Below, in pieces: positions 29,391-37,988 of a stretch of DNA of 64,000 nucleotides (within the stretch, counting starts at the first letter, position 1; each line of letters opens with the position of its first letter). A program made the position numbers and the translations under genes. A model generated the notes under the pieces. It was not told where the DNA came from. It searched no databases and saw only the letters and a list, made by a program, of their open reading frames with translations. The stretch spans positions 2,146,001-2,210,000 of the forward strand of contig NZ_RIBP01000004.1 in NCBI RefSeq assembly GCF_007273535.1, written 5' to 3'. Source of the DNA: Niallia circulans (GTDB lineage: Bacteria; Bacillota; Bacilli; Bacillales; Cytobacillaceae).

Positions 29391-29672
29391 GCCAATGAGG
29401 GAGAAAAGTAGTTAGGATCCACATGGAAAGAGAGGAAATGCCACAGGCTGGGAGCATTTCTGCATGATGACTTAATGAATGAACACTCCGTAGGTTTTCT
29501 TCTGAACATGTTTTTAATAGACATTATTAGGTATGAAACGTTAGCAGGCGTTAACTGCAAAGTGGAAGATGCATTACTTTATTGCAATGTATTTCTTCAA
29601 TTAGGGTGGCACCACGGGATATAAATCTCGTCCCTTGTATATGTTTTGATATACAAGGGGCGGGATTTTTTT
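29391..29672 (+). promoter_or_regulatory. T-box riboswitch of hisS-aspS
   Basis: A T-box leader controlling transcription by uncharged tRNA. Visible parts: GGAG (29400-29403) pairing with CTCC (29486-29489) at the base of the specifier loop, the AGTA S-turn at 29407-29410, the specifier region GAACAC at 29481-29486, the 14-base T-box motif beginning AGGGTGGCACC at 29603, and the terminator at 29625-29672. The bulge reads TGGC, which pairs with a GCCA acceptor end. The specifier register is ambiguous (AAC or CAC). Confidence 0.92.
29625..29672 (+). terminator. T-box terminator of hisS leader
   Basis: A 17-base arm (29625-29641) pairs with 29650-29666 and runs into TTTTTTTG. Its 5-prime arm competes with the T-box antiterminator. 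Confidence 0.92.
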
Positions 29673-29740
29673 GTTTGTTTGTTTTTCCGGCAGTGTGCCC
29701 CGATAATCCTATACATAGGCTATAACAGGAGGGTAAAACC

Positions 29741-31015
29741 ATGCAAATAAATATTCCAAGAGGAACGCAAGATATTTTGCCAGGCACAGTCGAAAAATGG
29801 CAATACATCGAAAATCGTATTAAAGATCTATGTGATCGATTCCAATACAACGAAATAAGAACACCTATCTTTGAACATACGGAGCTGTTTTTGCGCAGTG
29901 TTGGAGATACAACAGATATCGTAACAAAGGAAATGTACACATTTGAAGACAGAGGCGAAAGAAGCCTGACTTTAAGACCAGAAGGAACAGCTTCTGTAGT
30001 CCGCTCATTTGTAGAAAATAAAATGTTTGGTTTGCCGTCACAGCCAGTTAAGCTTTTCTATTTAGGACAAATGTTCCGTTATGAGCGTCCACAGGCAGGC
30101 AGGTTCCGCCAATTCGTTCAGTTTGGAGTAGAAGCAATCGGAAGTAAAGATCCAGCGATCGATGCAGAAGTAATGGCACTAGCCTATTCCGTTTATGAAT
30201 CACTTGGGCTGTCTAAATTGAAGCTTGTTGTTAACAGTCTTGGAGACAAGGAAAGCAGGCTTGCCCACAGAGAAGCGCTTATGGGCCACTTTAGCCCAAG
30301 CATCGGCGAATTCTGTAAGGATTGCCAAAGCCGTCTTGAAAAAAACCCGATGAGAATCCTTGATTGTAAAAAGGATCATGATCATCCGTTAATGAAGTCG
30401 GCTCCGTCTATTCTTGAATACTTAAATGAAGAGTCCAAACAATACTTCGAAAAAGTACAAGCTTATTTAACAGCCTTAAATATTCCTTATGTAGTGGATT
30501 CTAATCTTGTCAGAGGACTAGATTACTATAACCACACTGCGTTTGAAATTATGAGTGAAGCAGAAGGTTTTGGAGCGATTACGACATTATGCGGAGGCGG
30601 TCGCTACAATGGACTAACAGAAGAGCTTGGCGGCCCGGAAGCTCCTGGTATCGGCTTTGCGATGAGCTTAGAAAGATTGCTTGCTGCACTACAGGCAGAA
30701 GGAATTGAATTGCCAATCGAAAAGAAAATTGACTGTTATCTTGTAACATTAGGTGAGGAAGCGAAGGATTATAGTGTCGGACTTCTATATGAATTGCGCA
30801 AAGCTGGTTTTTCTGCTGAAAGAGATTACTTGGACAGAAAAGTAAAAGGGCAATTTAAAGCAGCAGATCGCCTGCAGGCTAAGTTTGTCGCAATATTAGG
30901 GGAAGATGAGCTGAAAGAAAACAAAATCAATGTGAAGAGCCAGGAAACTGGTGAACAGAAACAAGTAAATCTGGATCATTTAGCGGCGGCGTTAAAGGAT
31001 TTTCAAAGCTATTAA
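29741..31015 (+). CDS. hisS: Histidyl-tRNA synthetase
   Basis: A class II synthetase (424 residues) charging tRNA-His. Motif 2 lies in [13 protein letters not shown], and the histidine-binding HisA blocks are [13 protein letters not shown] and GGGRYNGL. The C-terminal anticodon-binding domain covers residues 325-424. ATG after GGAGGG. aspS follows after 30 bases without a terminator; the pair is co-regulated by the T-box leader. Confidence 0.97.
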   Translation: MQINIPRGTQDILPGTVEKWQYIENRIKDLCDRFQYNEIRTPIFEHTELFLRSVGDTTDIVTKEMYTFEDRGERSLTLRPEGTASVVRSFVENKMFGLPSQPVKLFYLGQMFRYERPQAGRFRQFVQFGVEAIGSKDPAIDAEVMALAYSVYESLGLSKLKLVVNSLGDKESRLAHREALMGHFSPSIGEFCKDCQSRLEKNPMRILDCKKDHDHPLMKSAPSILEYLNEESKQYFEKVQAYLTALNIPYVVDSNLVRGLDYYNHTAFEIMSEAEGFGAITTLCGGGRYNGLTEELGGPEAPGIGFAMSLERLLAALQAEGIELPIEKKIDCYLVTLGEEAKDYSVGLLYELRKAGFSAERDYLDRKVKGQFKAADRLQAKFVAILGEDELKENKINVKSQETGEQKQVNLDHLAAALKDFQSY

Positions 31016-31045
31016 TAGATTAGAGACATTTAAAGGAGGATAAAT

Positions 31046-32824
31046 ATGTTTGGTAGAACGTATTATTGTGGTGAAGTACCAGAAAAGGCTATTGGCGAAA
31101 AAGTTAATTTAAAGGGCTGGGTTCAAAAGAGACGTGATTTAGGCGGGTTGATTTTCATTGACTTACGTGACCGTACAGGCGTCGTGCAAATTGTGTTTAA
31201 CCCTGAAATAAATAAAGAAGCGCTTGAAGTCGCAGAAAAAGTAAGAAACGAATTTGTTTTAGATATTAAAGGAACTGTTGTTGCAAGGCAGGAAGGAACG
31301 ATTAATGAAAACCTGTCAACAGGAAAAGTAGAAATCGTAGTGGATGAAATTTCGATTCTAAATGAAGCAAAAACACCGCCATTCTCTATTTCTGACAAAA
31401 CTGATGTAGCAGAGGAAGTTCGCTTAAAGTATCGTTACTTGGATTTCAGAAGACCAGTTATGTTTGAAACATTGAAAATGCGTCATCAAGTAACAAAAAT
31501 CATGAGAGACTTTTTAGATAGCGAAGGATTCTTGGACATTGAAACACCAATTCTGACGAAAAGTACGCCAGAGGGAGCAAGAGATTATCTTGTGCCAAGC
31601 CGTGTGCATCCAAATGAATTTTACGCATTACCGCAATCGCCGCAGCTTTTCAAGCAGCTGTTGATGGTTGGCGGAATTGAGCGCTATTACCAAATTGCCC
31701 GCTGCTTCCGTGACGAGGATTTACGTGCAGATCGTCAGCCTGAATTCACACAGCTGGACATTGAAACTAGCTTCGTAAGTCAGGAAGACATTATGAATAT
31801 GATGGAAAGCATGATGGTAAAAATTATGCGTGAGGTAAAAGGAATTGATGTTCCTGCACCATTCAAAAGAATGCCTTATGATGAAGCAATGGCAAGATAC
31901 GGATCTGATAAGCCTGACACAAGATTTGACATGGAGCTAACAGACCTTTCTGAAATCGTAAAAGACTCTAGCTTTAAAGTATTTGCAGCAGCTGTTGAAT
32001 CAGGCGGCCAAGTGAAAGCAATCAATGTTAAACAAGCAAGTGATAAATACTCACGTAAAGACATTGATGCTTTAACAGAATTCGTGAAGGTTTATGGTGC
32101 AAAAGGATTAGCTTGGTTGAAGGCAGAGGAAGATGGTTTGAAAGGGCCAATCTCTAAATTCATTTCAGAGGAAGAGCAAAAAGCATTTGAAGCAGCACTT
32201 TCCATTGAAAGTGGAGATTTATTGCTGTTTGTTGCAGATAAAGCAAATGTTGTCGCAGATTCATTAGGTGCACTTCGTCAAAAATTGGCGAAAGAACTGA
32301 ACCTGATTGACCCAGACAAGTTTAATTTCCTTTGGGTGACAGATTGGCCGTTGTTTGAATATGACGAACAAGAAAACCGTTTCTATGCGGCACACCATCC
32401 ATTTACAATGCCAAAAAGAGAAGATATCGAACTGCTTGATTCTAATCCTAAGGCTGTTAAAGCACAGGCATATGATATCGTATTGAATGGTTATGAACTT
32501 GGTGGCGGATCACTTCGTATTTTCGAAAAGGATATTCAAGAAAAAATGTTCAGTATGCTTGGTTTCTCACAAGAAGAGGCGTATGAGCAATTTGGTTTCT
32601 TGTTAGAAGCATTCGAATACGGTACACCTCCACATGGCGGCATTGCAATCGGCTTAGACAGATTGATCATGCTGTTGTCTGGCAGAACGAATCTTCGTGA
32701 CACAATTGCATTCCCGAAAACAGCAAGCGCAAGCTGCTTACTGACAGATGCACCTGGCGAAGTTTCTCAAAGCCAGCTTGATGATTTGCATCTTGCTCTT
32801 AAAGCACCGAAACAAAACGACTGA
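31046..32824 (+). CDS. aspS: Aspartyl-tRNA synthetase
   Basis: A 592-residue bacterial-type class II synthetase. An N-terminal OB anticodon-binding domain (1-110), the catalytic core with [18 protein letters not shown] (motif 2), an inserted GAD domain (about 300-410) and motif 3 (GIAIGLDRL) are visible. ATG after AAAGGAGGATAA. It is second in the hisS-aspS operon. Confidence 0.97.
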   Translation: MFGRTYYCGEVPEKAIGEKVNLKGWVQKRRDLGGLIFIDLRDRTGVVQIVFNPEINKEALEVAEKVRNEFVLDIKGTVVARQEGTINENLSTGKVEIVVDEISILNEAKTPPFSISDKTDVAEEVRLKYRYLDFRRPVMFETLKMRHQVTKIMRDFLDSEGFLDIETPILTKSTPEGARDYLVPSRVHPNEFYALPQSPQLFKQLLMVGGIERYYQIARCFRDEDLRADRQPEFTQLDIETSFVSQEDIMNMMESMMVKIMREVKGIDVPAPFKRMPYDEAMARYGSDKPDTRFDMELTDLSEIVKDSSFKVFAAAVESGGQVKAINVKQASDKYSRKDIDALTEFVKVYGAKGLAWLKAEEDGLKGPISKFISEEEQKAFEAALSIESGDLLLFVADKANVVADSLGALRQKLAKELNLIDPDKFNFLWVTDWPLFEYDEQENRFYAAHHPFTMPKREDIELLDSNPKAVKAQAYDIVLNGYELGGGSLRIFEKDIQEKMFSMLGFSQEEAYEQFGFLLEAFEYGTPPHGGIAIGLDRLIMLLSGRTNLRDTIAFPKTASASCLLTDAPGEVSQSQLDDLHLALKAPKQND

Positions 32825-32865
32825 TTGGAAGAGGCTGGGACATAAGCATGTGAACCAGCGTAAAG

Positions 32866-32908
32866 ACCGAACTACTTAATCAACTAATGATTAAATGGTT
32901 CGGTTTTT
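32866..32908 (+). terminator. Terminator after aspS
   Basis: A 16-base arm (32866-32881) pairs with 32889-32904 with two mismatches, then TTTTTTG. The 40 bases before it (GAGGCTGGGACATAA) resemble a motif I recall as dispersed in some Firmicute genomes. Confidence 0.88.
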
Positions 32909-33230
32909 TGTTTTTAGTTACAAAAAATTAGAAATTTTAGTGCAGCGGAATGGAACGAACTTATTTTGAAACTATATTCTATTTAGACACAAGCTGTATT
33001 TTTTAAAAATTAGATGTAATTTTATTATTCGTGTTTAGAAAGATTATCTTTTGTTTTGTCCCTGCATCTTTTCCCTTGTGCTAAAACCCACAAGGGCTAG
33101 AACCTGTCCACATTTTATGTTATAGTACAAAAAGGTTTAAGAGTTAATAATACTAGAAATTATAAATAGATATAAAGGAATGGCCAATTCCTGTTTGACT
33201 GTAAATCTTATAATGGAGTTGAAATAATAG
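32909..33230. other. Gene-free AT-rich gap between aspS and tcdA
   Basis: The only clear structure is a perfect 8-bp hairpin CCCTTGTG/CACAAGGG at 33073-33096 without a T-run. TATAGT (33121) and TATAAT (33209) could be -10 boxes for tcdA but lack good -35 partners. B. subtilis has its 6S-1 RNA gene in this gap; I could not fold a 6S-like RNA here. Confidence 0.45.
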
Positions 33231-33992
33231 ATGTTGCACCAATTTTCAAGAAATGAATTAGCAATTGGAACAGAAGGATTAGAAAAGTTAAAAAACAGCA
33301 CAGTTGCAGTACTAGGCATAGGAGGAGTAGGCTCCTTTTCTGCAGAGGCTTTAGCGCGTTCTGGTGTCGGCAAATTGATTTTGATTGATAAGGATGATGT
33401 TGATATCACGAATGTCAATCGCCAAGTAATTGCACTATTATCAACTGTAGGCCGCCCGAAAGTAGATATAATGAAGGAACGTATTGCTGATATTAATCCA
33501 GAGTGCGAAGTTATTGCGTTGAAAATGTTTTATACAGAAGAAACGTATGAAGAAATTTTTGCATATGGTTTAGACTATGTTGTCGATGCGTCTGATACGA
33601 TTTCCTATAAAATTCATTTGATGAAGGAATGCTTAACAAGAAATATTCCCATCATTTCCAGCATGGGTGCAGCAAATAAAATGGACCCAACTCGTTTCCA
33701 GATTGCTGACATCAGCAAAACACATACAGATCCAATTGCTAAAGTAGTTCGCCTTCGTTTGCGAAAAGAAGGCATCCGCAAAGGAATTAAAGTGGTATTC
33801 TCTGATGAGAGCCCAATTGTTATTCGGGAAGATGTCCGCAAAGTGGTCGGCAAAGATAATGCACCAATTCGCAAGGCAAAAATGCCTCCATCCTCGAATG
33901 CATTTGTTCCTTCTGTTGCTGGCTTGATCATGGCAAGTGATGTTATAAAAGAATTGTTAGGCGATATTAAAATAGTGCGTGTTAACGACTAA
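33231..33992 (+). CDS. tcdA: tRNA threonylcarbamoyladenosine dehydratase TcdA (YrvM)
   Basis: A ThiF/E1-like ATP-dependent enzyme that cyclises t6A to ct6A at position 37 of ANN-decoding tRNAs. The nucleotide loop GIGGVGSFSAEALARSG (residues 25-41), the catalytic region DKDDVDITNVNRQ and the C-terminal MPPSSNAFVPSVAGLIM are family features. 253 residues, ATG start. A strong terminator follows. Confidence 0.95.
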   Translation: MLHQFSRNELAIGTEGLEKLKNSTVAVLGIGGVGSFSAEALARSGVGKLILIDKDDVDITNVNRQVIALLSTVGRPKVDIMKERIADINPECEVIALKMFYTEETYEEIFAYGLDYVVDASDTISYKIHLMKECLTRNIPIISSMGAANKMDPTRFQIADISKTHTDPIAKVVRLRLRKEGIRKGIKVVFSDESPIVIREDVRKVVGKDNAPIRKAKMPPSSNAFVPSVAGLIMASDVIKELLGDIKIVRVND

Positions 33993-33998
33993 TAAGGG

Positions 33999-34035
33999 AA
34001 AAGCCCAGACTGGGAGCAGTCTGGGCTTTTTGTAT
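33999..34035 (+). terminator. Terminator after tcdA
   Basis: AAAAGCCCAGACT (33999-34011) pairs perfectly with AGTCTGGGCTTTT (34018-34030), with TTTTT. Confidence 0.94.
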
Positions 34036-34054
34036 GTTAAACAGTTGGTTTAAA

Positions 34055-34083
34055 TTGACAAATTACCTCTTGATTACATAAAT
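34055..34083 (+). promoter_or_regulatory. Promoter of the yhcE-I-type operon
   Basis: A consensus TTGACA (34055-34060) with a -10 of CATAAA/ATAAAT at 34077-34083 (16-17 bp spacing). The -10 abuts and overlaps the left arm of the operator. Confidence 0.65.
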
Positions 34084-34121
34084 GTATTAGTGTACTATTT
34101 TGATAGTACACTAATACATTT
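34080..34121. promoter_or_regulatory. 18-bp perfect inverted repeat, probable YhcF (GntR) operator
   Basis: Arms 34080-34097 and 34104-34121 are exact reverse complements around TTTTGA; the core AGTGTACTA ... TAGTACACT fits sites bound by YtrA-type GntR repressors. It covers the -10 and transcription start, 17 bases before the first gene of an operon that encodes such a repressor. Confidence 0.75.
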
Positions 34122-34137
34122 TATCAGGGAGAGATAT

Positions 34138-34902
34138 ATGAATGCTTTTAAAGGCTTATTAAAAAAAGATATAAAAATTTCCATCGGTTATTTTTACACG
34201 ATTTTAATTTTTATGGCGATAGCTTTTGCTGCGGGTTGGATATTTTCTAATTATTATGATGCCCGCATGCTTGTTGGAGTGATTTCATTTGCTTTAATTA
34301 TTGCACATGTTATTTATTTGCCTGGATCGCTGTTGACATCTCTTAATCTGGAAGGGAAAACACAATTATGGCTTCATAATCCGCAAAGCAGTGTGAAGTT
34401 ACTGCTGTCAAAGCTGACAGCCTGTTCCTTGCTGTCTTTGTGCTCGACTGTCCTCATCACAATTATTACGATTATCTTTATTACTTCTTTAAATGAGATG
34501 AACGAGATGTTTTCTACTGGTGATATTGTCATGATTGCTGTTGCGATTTGGGCGATATCGTTTTATATCAGTATTTGGGTCATTTTTTATTGGACTGTTT
34601 ATCACAGTATCGCAAGAATTCAAGCTTTAAAAAAATTCCGCTGGCTTGTTCTCATCGCAATTTGGTATATATGGAAAATGCTAACTGGGCTATTTGGGAA
34701 AATTAGTTTTGTTCAAGCCTTAAAAGAAAAATGGATGTTGAATTTAGGCAACGTATTTCAGATGGAAACAGGATCAAATTCCTTCCAGGCTAGCTTTGAA
34801 ATGATGGACATATCCATTTTTGTTCTAGCTGGCTATTGTTTGACAGCAATTCTTATCTTCTGGCTTTCTTCTTGGGCTTTAGACAAGAAAGTGGAGGTGT
34901 AA
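34138..34902 (+). CDS. yhcE: ABC transporter-associated membrane protein (YhcE-like)
   Basis: A 254-residue hydrophobic protein with about six membrane helices (starting at residues 20, 55, 98, 137, 175 and 230) and no soluble domain. I assign it by operon position and length to YhcE, first gene of yhcEFGHI in B. subtilis; it may be the permease partner of the ATPase YhcG. ATG 34138 follows GGGAGAG; ATG 34090 lies inside the operator and was rejected. Confidence 0.7.
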   Translation: MNAFKGLLKKDIKISIGYFYTILIFMAIAFAAGWIFSNYYDARMLVGVISFALIIAHVIYLPGSLLTSLNLEGKTQLWLHNPQSSVKLLLSKLTACSLLSLCSTVLITIITIIFITSLNEMNEMFSTGDIVMIAVAIWAISFYISIWVIFYWTVYHSIARIQALKKFRWLVLIAIWYIWKMLTGLFGKISFVQALKEKWMLNLGNVFQMETGSNSFQASFEMMDISIFVLAGYCLTAILIFWLSSWALDKKVEV

Positions 34903-34907
34903 GGTGA

Positions 34908-35288
34908 ATGTCTGATGACTTTAAAGCATCGAGGCCAATATATATGCAAATTGTTGATAAAATCATGCAGCAAATTGCGAGACAGGAGTTAAAAGAGGGG
35001 CAAAAGCTTCCTTCTGTTAGAGAAATGGCCATCGAGTCAGGAGTGAATCCAAATACAATCCAAAGAACCTACAGTGAGTTGGAGAGGATGAATATTGTGG
35101 AGACGAAAAGAGGACAGGGGACATTCATCACGGATAAGAGGGAAGTGTTGGAGGAAGTGAAGAAAAAACTGCAGTTTGATATTGTCAATCAATTTATCGC
35201 AAATATGAAAGAGCTTGGCATGTCTGAGGAAGAACTAATAACAGAGCTGACGCAGCATCTGAACAGAAGAAAGGAGGAAAAGTCTTGA
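34908..35288 (+). CDS. yhcF: GntR-family (YtrA subfamily) repressor, YhcF-like
   Basis: A 126-residue regulator with a winged helix at residues 10-75 (RPIYMQIVDKIMQQIARQEL; KLPSVREMA; NPNTIQRTY; ERMNIVETKRGQGTF) and a short dimerisation tail, without the large effector domain of other GntR proteins: the YtrA subfamily. It probably represses its own operon through the 34080-34121 inverted repeat. It starts 5 bases after yhcE and its stop overlaps the start of the ATPase gene by four bases. Confidence 0.85.
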   Translation: MSDDFKASRPIYMQIVDKIMQQIARQELKEGQKLPSVREMAIESGVNPNTIQRTYSELERMNIVETKRGQGTFITDKREVLEEVKKKLQFDIVNQFIANMKELGMSEEELITELTQHLNRRKEEKS

Positions 35289-35980
35289 TTTCATTTCAAC
35301 AAGTCACAAAAAAATACGGGAAAGAAACAGCCTTACAAGACATTGATTTTACCTTCGAAAAAGGCAAGATTTACGGACTGGTCGGTGCAAACGGGAGTGG
35401 GAAATCAACTACCTTGAAATTGATCGCAGGACTTGTCCAGCCAACCTCAGGAAATGTGAGTGTAAACGGCAAAAAAGCCAATAGGAAAATCGCTGCTGAC
35501 GTTTCTTATTTAACCGAATTAGATATGTTTTACGAAGGTTTTACCGTATTAGATATGCTGAATTTTTCTGCCTCGCAATTTCAGGATTTAAATATGGAAA
35601 CAGCTTATGAACTAATAAGCTTTATGGCGCTTGATAAAGGTAAAAAAATCAGAGAACTGTCTAAAGGAAACAGAGGAAGATTAAAGCTTGTTATCAGCTT
35701 AAGCAGGAAGGTTCCTGTTGTTTTGCTTGATGAACCATTTTCAGGGTTAGACCCAATGGTGAGAGAGTCCATTGTTAAGGGCTTGCTTCACTATATTGAT
35801 TTTGACAGACAAACTGTCATTATTGCCACACATGAAATTGCTGAGATTGAACCGATCTTGGATGATGTGGTTGTCATAAATCATGGTAAGTTCGCAGCTC
35901 ATTTTCATGTGGAAACACTTAGGGAAGAATATGGACTTTCTGTTGTTGAGTGGATGAGGGAAAATATAAATCAGTTATAG
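35285..35980 (+). CDS. yhcG: ABC transporter ATP-binding protein (YhcG-like)
   Basis: A 231-residue ATPase: Walker A GANGSGKST (residue 38), Walker B VVLLDEPFSGLDP, H-loop ATHE. The signature is LSKGN instead of LSGGQ, as in the YtrB/YhcG subgroup. The TTG start overlaps the yhcF stop (TTGA), so translation is coupled. A probable partner is the YhcE-like membrane protein. The substrate is unknown; related systems respond to cell-envelope antibiotics. Confidence 0.8.
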   Translation: MISFQQVTKKYGKETALQDIDFTFEKGKIYGLVGANGSGKSTTLKLIAGLVQPTSGNVSVNGKKANRKIAADVSYLTELDMFYEGFTVLDMLNFSASQFQDLNMETAYELISFMALDKGKKIRELSKGNRGRLKLVISLSRKVPVVLLDEPFSGLDPMVRESIVKGLLHYIDFDRQTVIIATHEIAEIEPILDDVVVINHGKFAAHFHVETLREEYGLSVVEWMRENINQL

Positions 35981-35994
35981 AAAGGAGAGCTAGT

Positions 35995-36912
35995 ATGGCA
36001 AGTGTTGTAGAACTGAAAGCTGTTTCGAAAATCATTAAAGGCAGGAAAATCATCGACAGCTTAAGCTTCAATGTCGAAGAGGGGGAAGTGTTTGGCTTTC
36101 TTGGCCCAAATGGAGCAGGGAAAACAACAACAATCCGTATGATTGTTGGACTTATCAGCATGTCTGACGGAGATATTTTTATCTGTGGCAATAGTGTCAA
36201 AAAGGATTTTGAAAAGGCAGTCCAGCATGTAGGTGCAATCGTGGAGAATCCGGAAATGTATAAATTTATGTCTGGCTATGATAATTTGGTGCACTATGGA
36301 CGAATGATTAAAGGAGTTAGCAAAGCGAAGATAGCAGAGGTTGTGGAGCTTGTTGGCCTTACCGACAGAATCAATGACAAGGTCAAAACGTATTCACTTG
36401 GCATGAGGCAAAGGCTAGGGCTTGCCCAAAGCCTATTGCATGATCCTAAAGTCCTTATCCTTGATGAGCCGACGAACGGCCTTGATCCTGCAGGAATACG
36501 AGAGATTCGTGATCATTTAAGAATGCTTGCAAGAGACAGAGGAATGGCTGTTATTGTCTCCAGTCATCTGTTATCGGAAATGGAAATGATGTGTGACAGA
36601 ATCGGTATTATTCAGCAAGGCAAGCTTGTGGATGTTCAACTTGTGAAGGATTTTGTCAGCAATGCAGAAAAGCTTTATGAGCTGGAATTGGACCGTTTGG
36701 ATGATGCGATGACCTTAATTGCCGAGCATTTGCCTGGTATAAGGCTTACAAAAAATGCATCTTGCCTGGAGGTACCTGTTAAAAAAGAGCAAATTCCTGA
36801 ACTGGTCAAACTACTTGCGAAACATGATATTTCTATATTTGGAATAAGAGAGATATCGAAAACACTCGAAGATAGATTCTTAGAAGTGACCAATGATAAG
36901 GGGGAATTATAA
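35995..36912 (+). CDS. yhcH: ABC transporter ATP-binding protein (YhcH/BcrA-like)
   Basis: A 305-residue ATPase of the bacitracin/lantibiotic export type: Walker A GPNGAGKTTT (about residue 42), signature SLGMRQRLGLA, Walker B VLILDEPTNGLDP, and a C-terminal extension of about 85 residues. Length equals B. subtilis YhcH. ATG 35995 follows AAAGGAGAG. Its stop overlaps the ATG of the permease gene by one base, indicating a complex of the two proteins. Confidence 0.85.
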   Translation: MASVVELKAVSKIIKGRKIIDSLSFNVEEGEVFGFLGPNGAGKTTTIRMIVGLISMSDGDIFICGNSVKKDFEKAVQHVGAIVENPEMYKFMSGYDNLVHYGRMIKGVSKAKIAEVVELVGLTDRINDKVKTYSLGMRQRLGLAQSLLHDPKVLILDEPTNGLDPAGIREIRDHLRMLARDRGMAVIVSSHLLSEMEMMCDRIGIIQQGKLVDVQLVKDFVSNAEKLYELELDRLDDAMTLIAEHLPGIRLTKNASCLEVPVKKEQIPELVKLLAKHDISIFGIREISKTLEDRFLEVTNDKGEL

Positions 36913-37865
36913 TGCTGCAGCTGCTTCAGAATGAATGGCTGAAAATATGGAAGCGCTCTGCCACACATGTAATGGTCGTATTATTGCTGCTGAGTTCCAT
37001 CGCGATCGGTGCTATAACTAAATATCAGGAGTATGGCTTGTCAGTCCCTGATAATGAAAATTGGAAGCAGGGCCTTGAGCTTGAAATTAAGGAATATCAA
37101 AAACAGCTTGATGACGGAACAGTTGACCCAACTTCCATTGACTACACTAGACAACAGATTGCGATTAATAAATACAGGATAGAGCATAATATCTCAACGA
37201 ATGTAGATTATTCGGCATGGGACTTTGTGTCAGATACTACAGAGCTTATTTCCTTTGCGGGGTTGTTTACGATCATCATTGCTGCAGGAATTGTCGCAAA
37301 TGAGTTTACATGGGGTACAGTGAAACTGCTGCTTATTCGACCGATTAGCAGAGCAAAAATATTGCTGTCTAAATATTTGACAGTATTGCTGTTTGGAATT
37401 TTCCTGCTGTTAATTCTGTTTGCCTTCTCGCTACTACTTGGAGGAATATTATTCGGTTTCCCTGACACAAGTACTCCGTATTTGAATTATCATGAGGGAA
37501 CTGTTAAAGAACAAAACATGGTTGTGCATTTATTAATATCATACGGACTTAACTCCATCAGTTTATTAATGATAACGACAATGGCATTCATGATTTCAAG
37601 TGTATTCCGAAACAGCTCCCTTGCTGTTGGAATTTCGATTTTCCTTATGTTTATGGGCGGTACGGTCACATTTATGCTTGCAACAAAGTTTGAATGGGCA
37701 AAGTATATCTTATTTGCTAATACAGATCTTAGCCAATATTTTGAAGGTACACCAATAGTTCAAGGGATGACAATGACATTCTCCATTATTATGCTATGCG
37801 TGTATTTTTTGATTTTCCATCTTCTTGCATTTTTAGTGTTCAAGAAACGAGATGTAGCTGCATAA
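36912..37865 (+). CDS. yhcI: ABC-2 type permease (YhcI-like)
   Basis: A 317-residue permease: one helix at residues 17-35, a roughly 75-residue extracytoplasmic loop, then five helices (SFAGLFTIIIAAGIVANEFTWGTVKLLLIRP is the ABC-2 signature). It pairs with the upstream BcrA-like ATPase to form an exporter; the cargo is unknown. The TAATG overlap couples its translation to yhcH. A strong terminator ends the operon. Confidence 0.83.
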   Translation: MLQLLQNEWLKIWKRSATHVMVVLLLLSSIAIGAITKYQEYGLSVPDNENWKQGLELEIKEYQKQLDDGTVDPTSIDYTRQQIAINKYRIEHNISTNVDYSAWDFVSDTTELISFAGLFTIIIAAGIVANEFTWGTVKLLLIRPISRAKILLSKYLTVLLFGIFLLLILFAFSLLLGGILFGFPDTSTPYLNYHEGTVKEQNMVVHLLISYGLNSISLLMITTMAFMISSVFRNSSLAVGISIFLMFMGGTVTFMLATKFEWAKYILFANTDLSQYFEGTPIVQGMTMTFSIIMLCVYFLIFHLLAFLVFKKRDVAA

Positions 37866-37875
37866 ATGTTTTAGG

Positions 37876-37906
37876 AGCGGATGGTTGCTGCCATTCCGCT
37901 TTTTTG
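37876..37906 (+). terminator. Terminator of the yhc operon
   Basis: AGCGGATGG (37876-37884) pairs with CCATTCCGCT (37891-37900) with one bulge, then TTTTTT. Confidence 0.9.
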
Positions 37907-37988
37907 TATTAAGGTCTTAACTTTACGTTTCCGCATGAATTTGCGATATAATAGTTAACAAAGAAGTGTGATAAAAGGTGTGAGTACA

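Noticed and set aside
33073..33096. Hairpin CCCTTGTG/CACAAGGG as a terminator
   Set aside because: No T-run on either strand and no gene ends nearby; kept only as a note in the gap description.
32909..33230. 6S RNA (bsrA) at its B. subtilis position
   Set aside because: I searched by eye for a closing stem, central bubble and promoter on both strands and found no convincing set.
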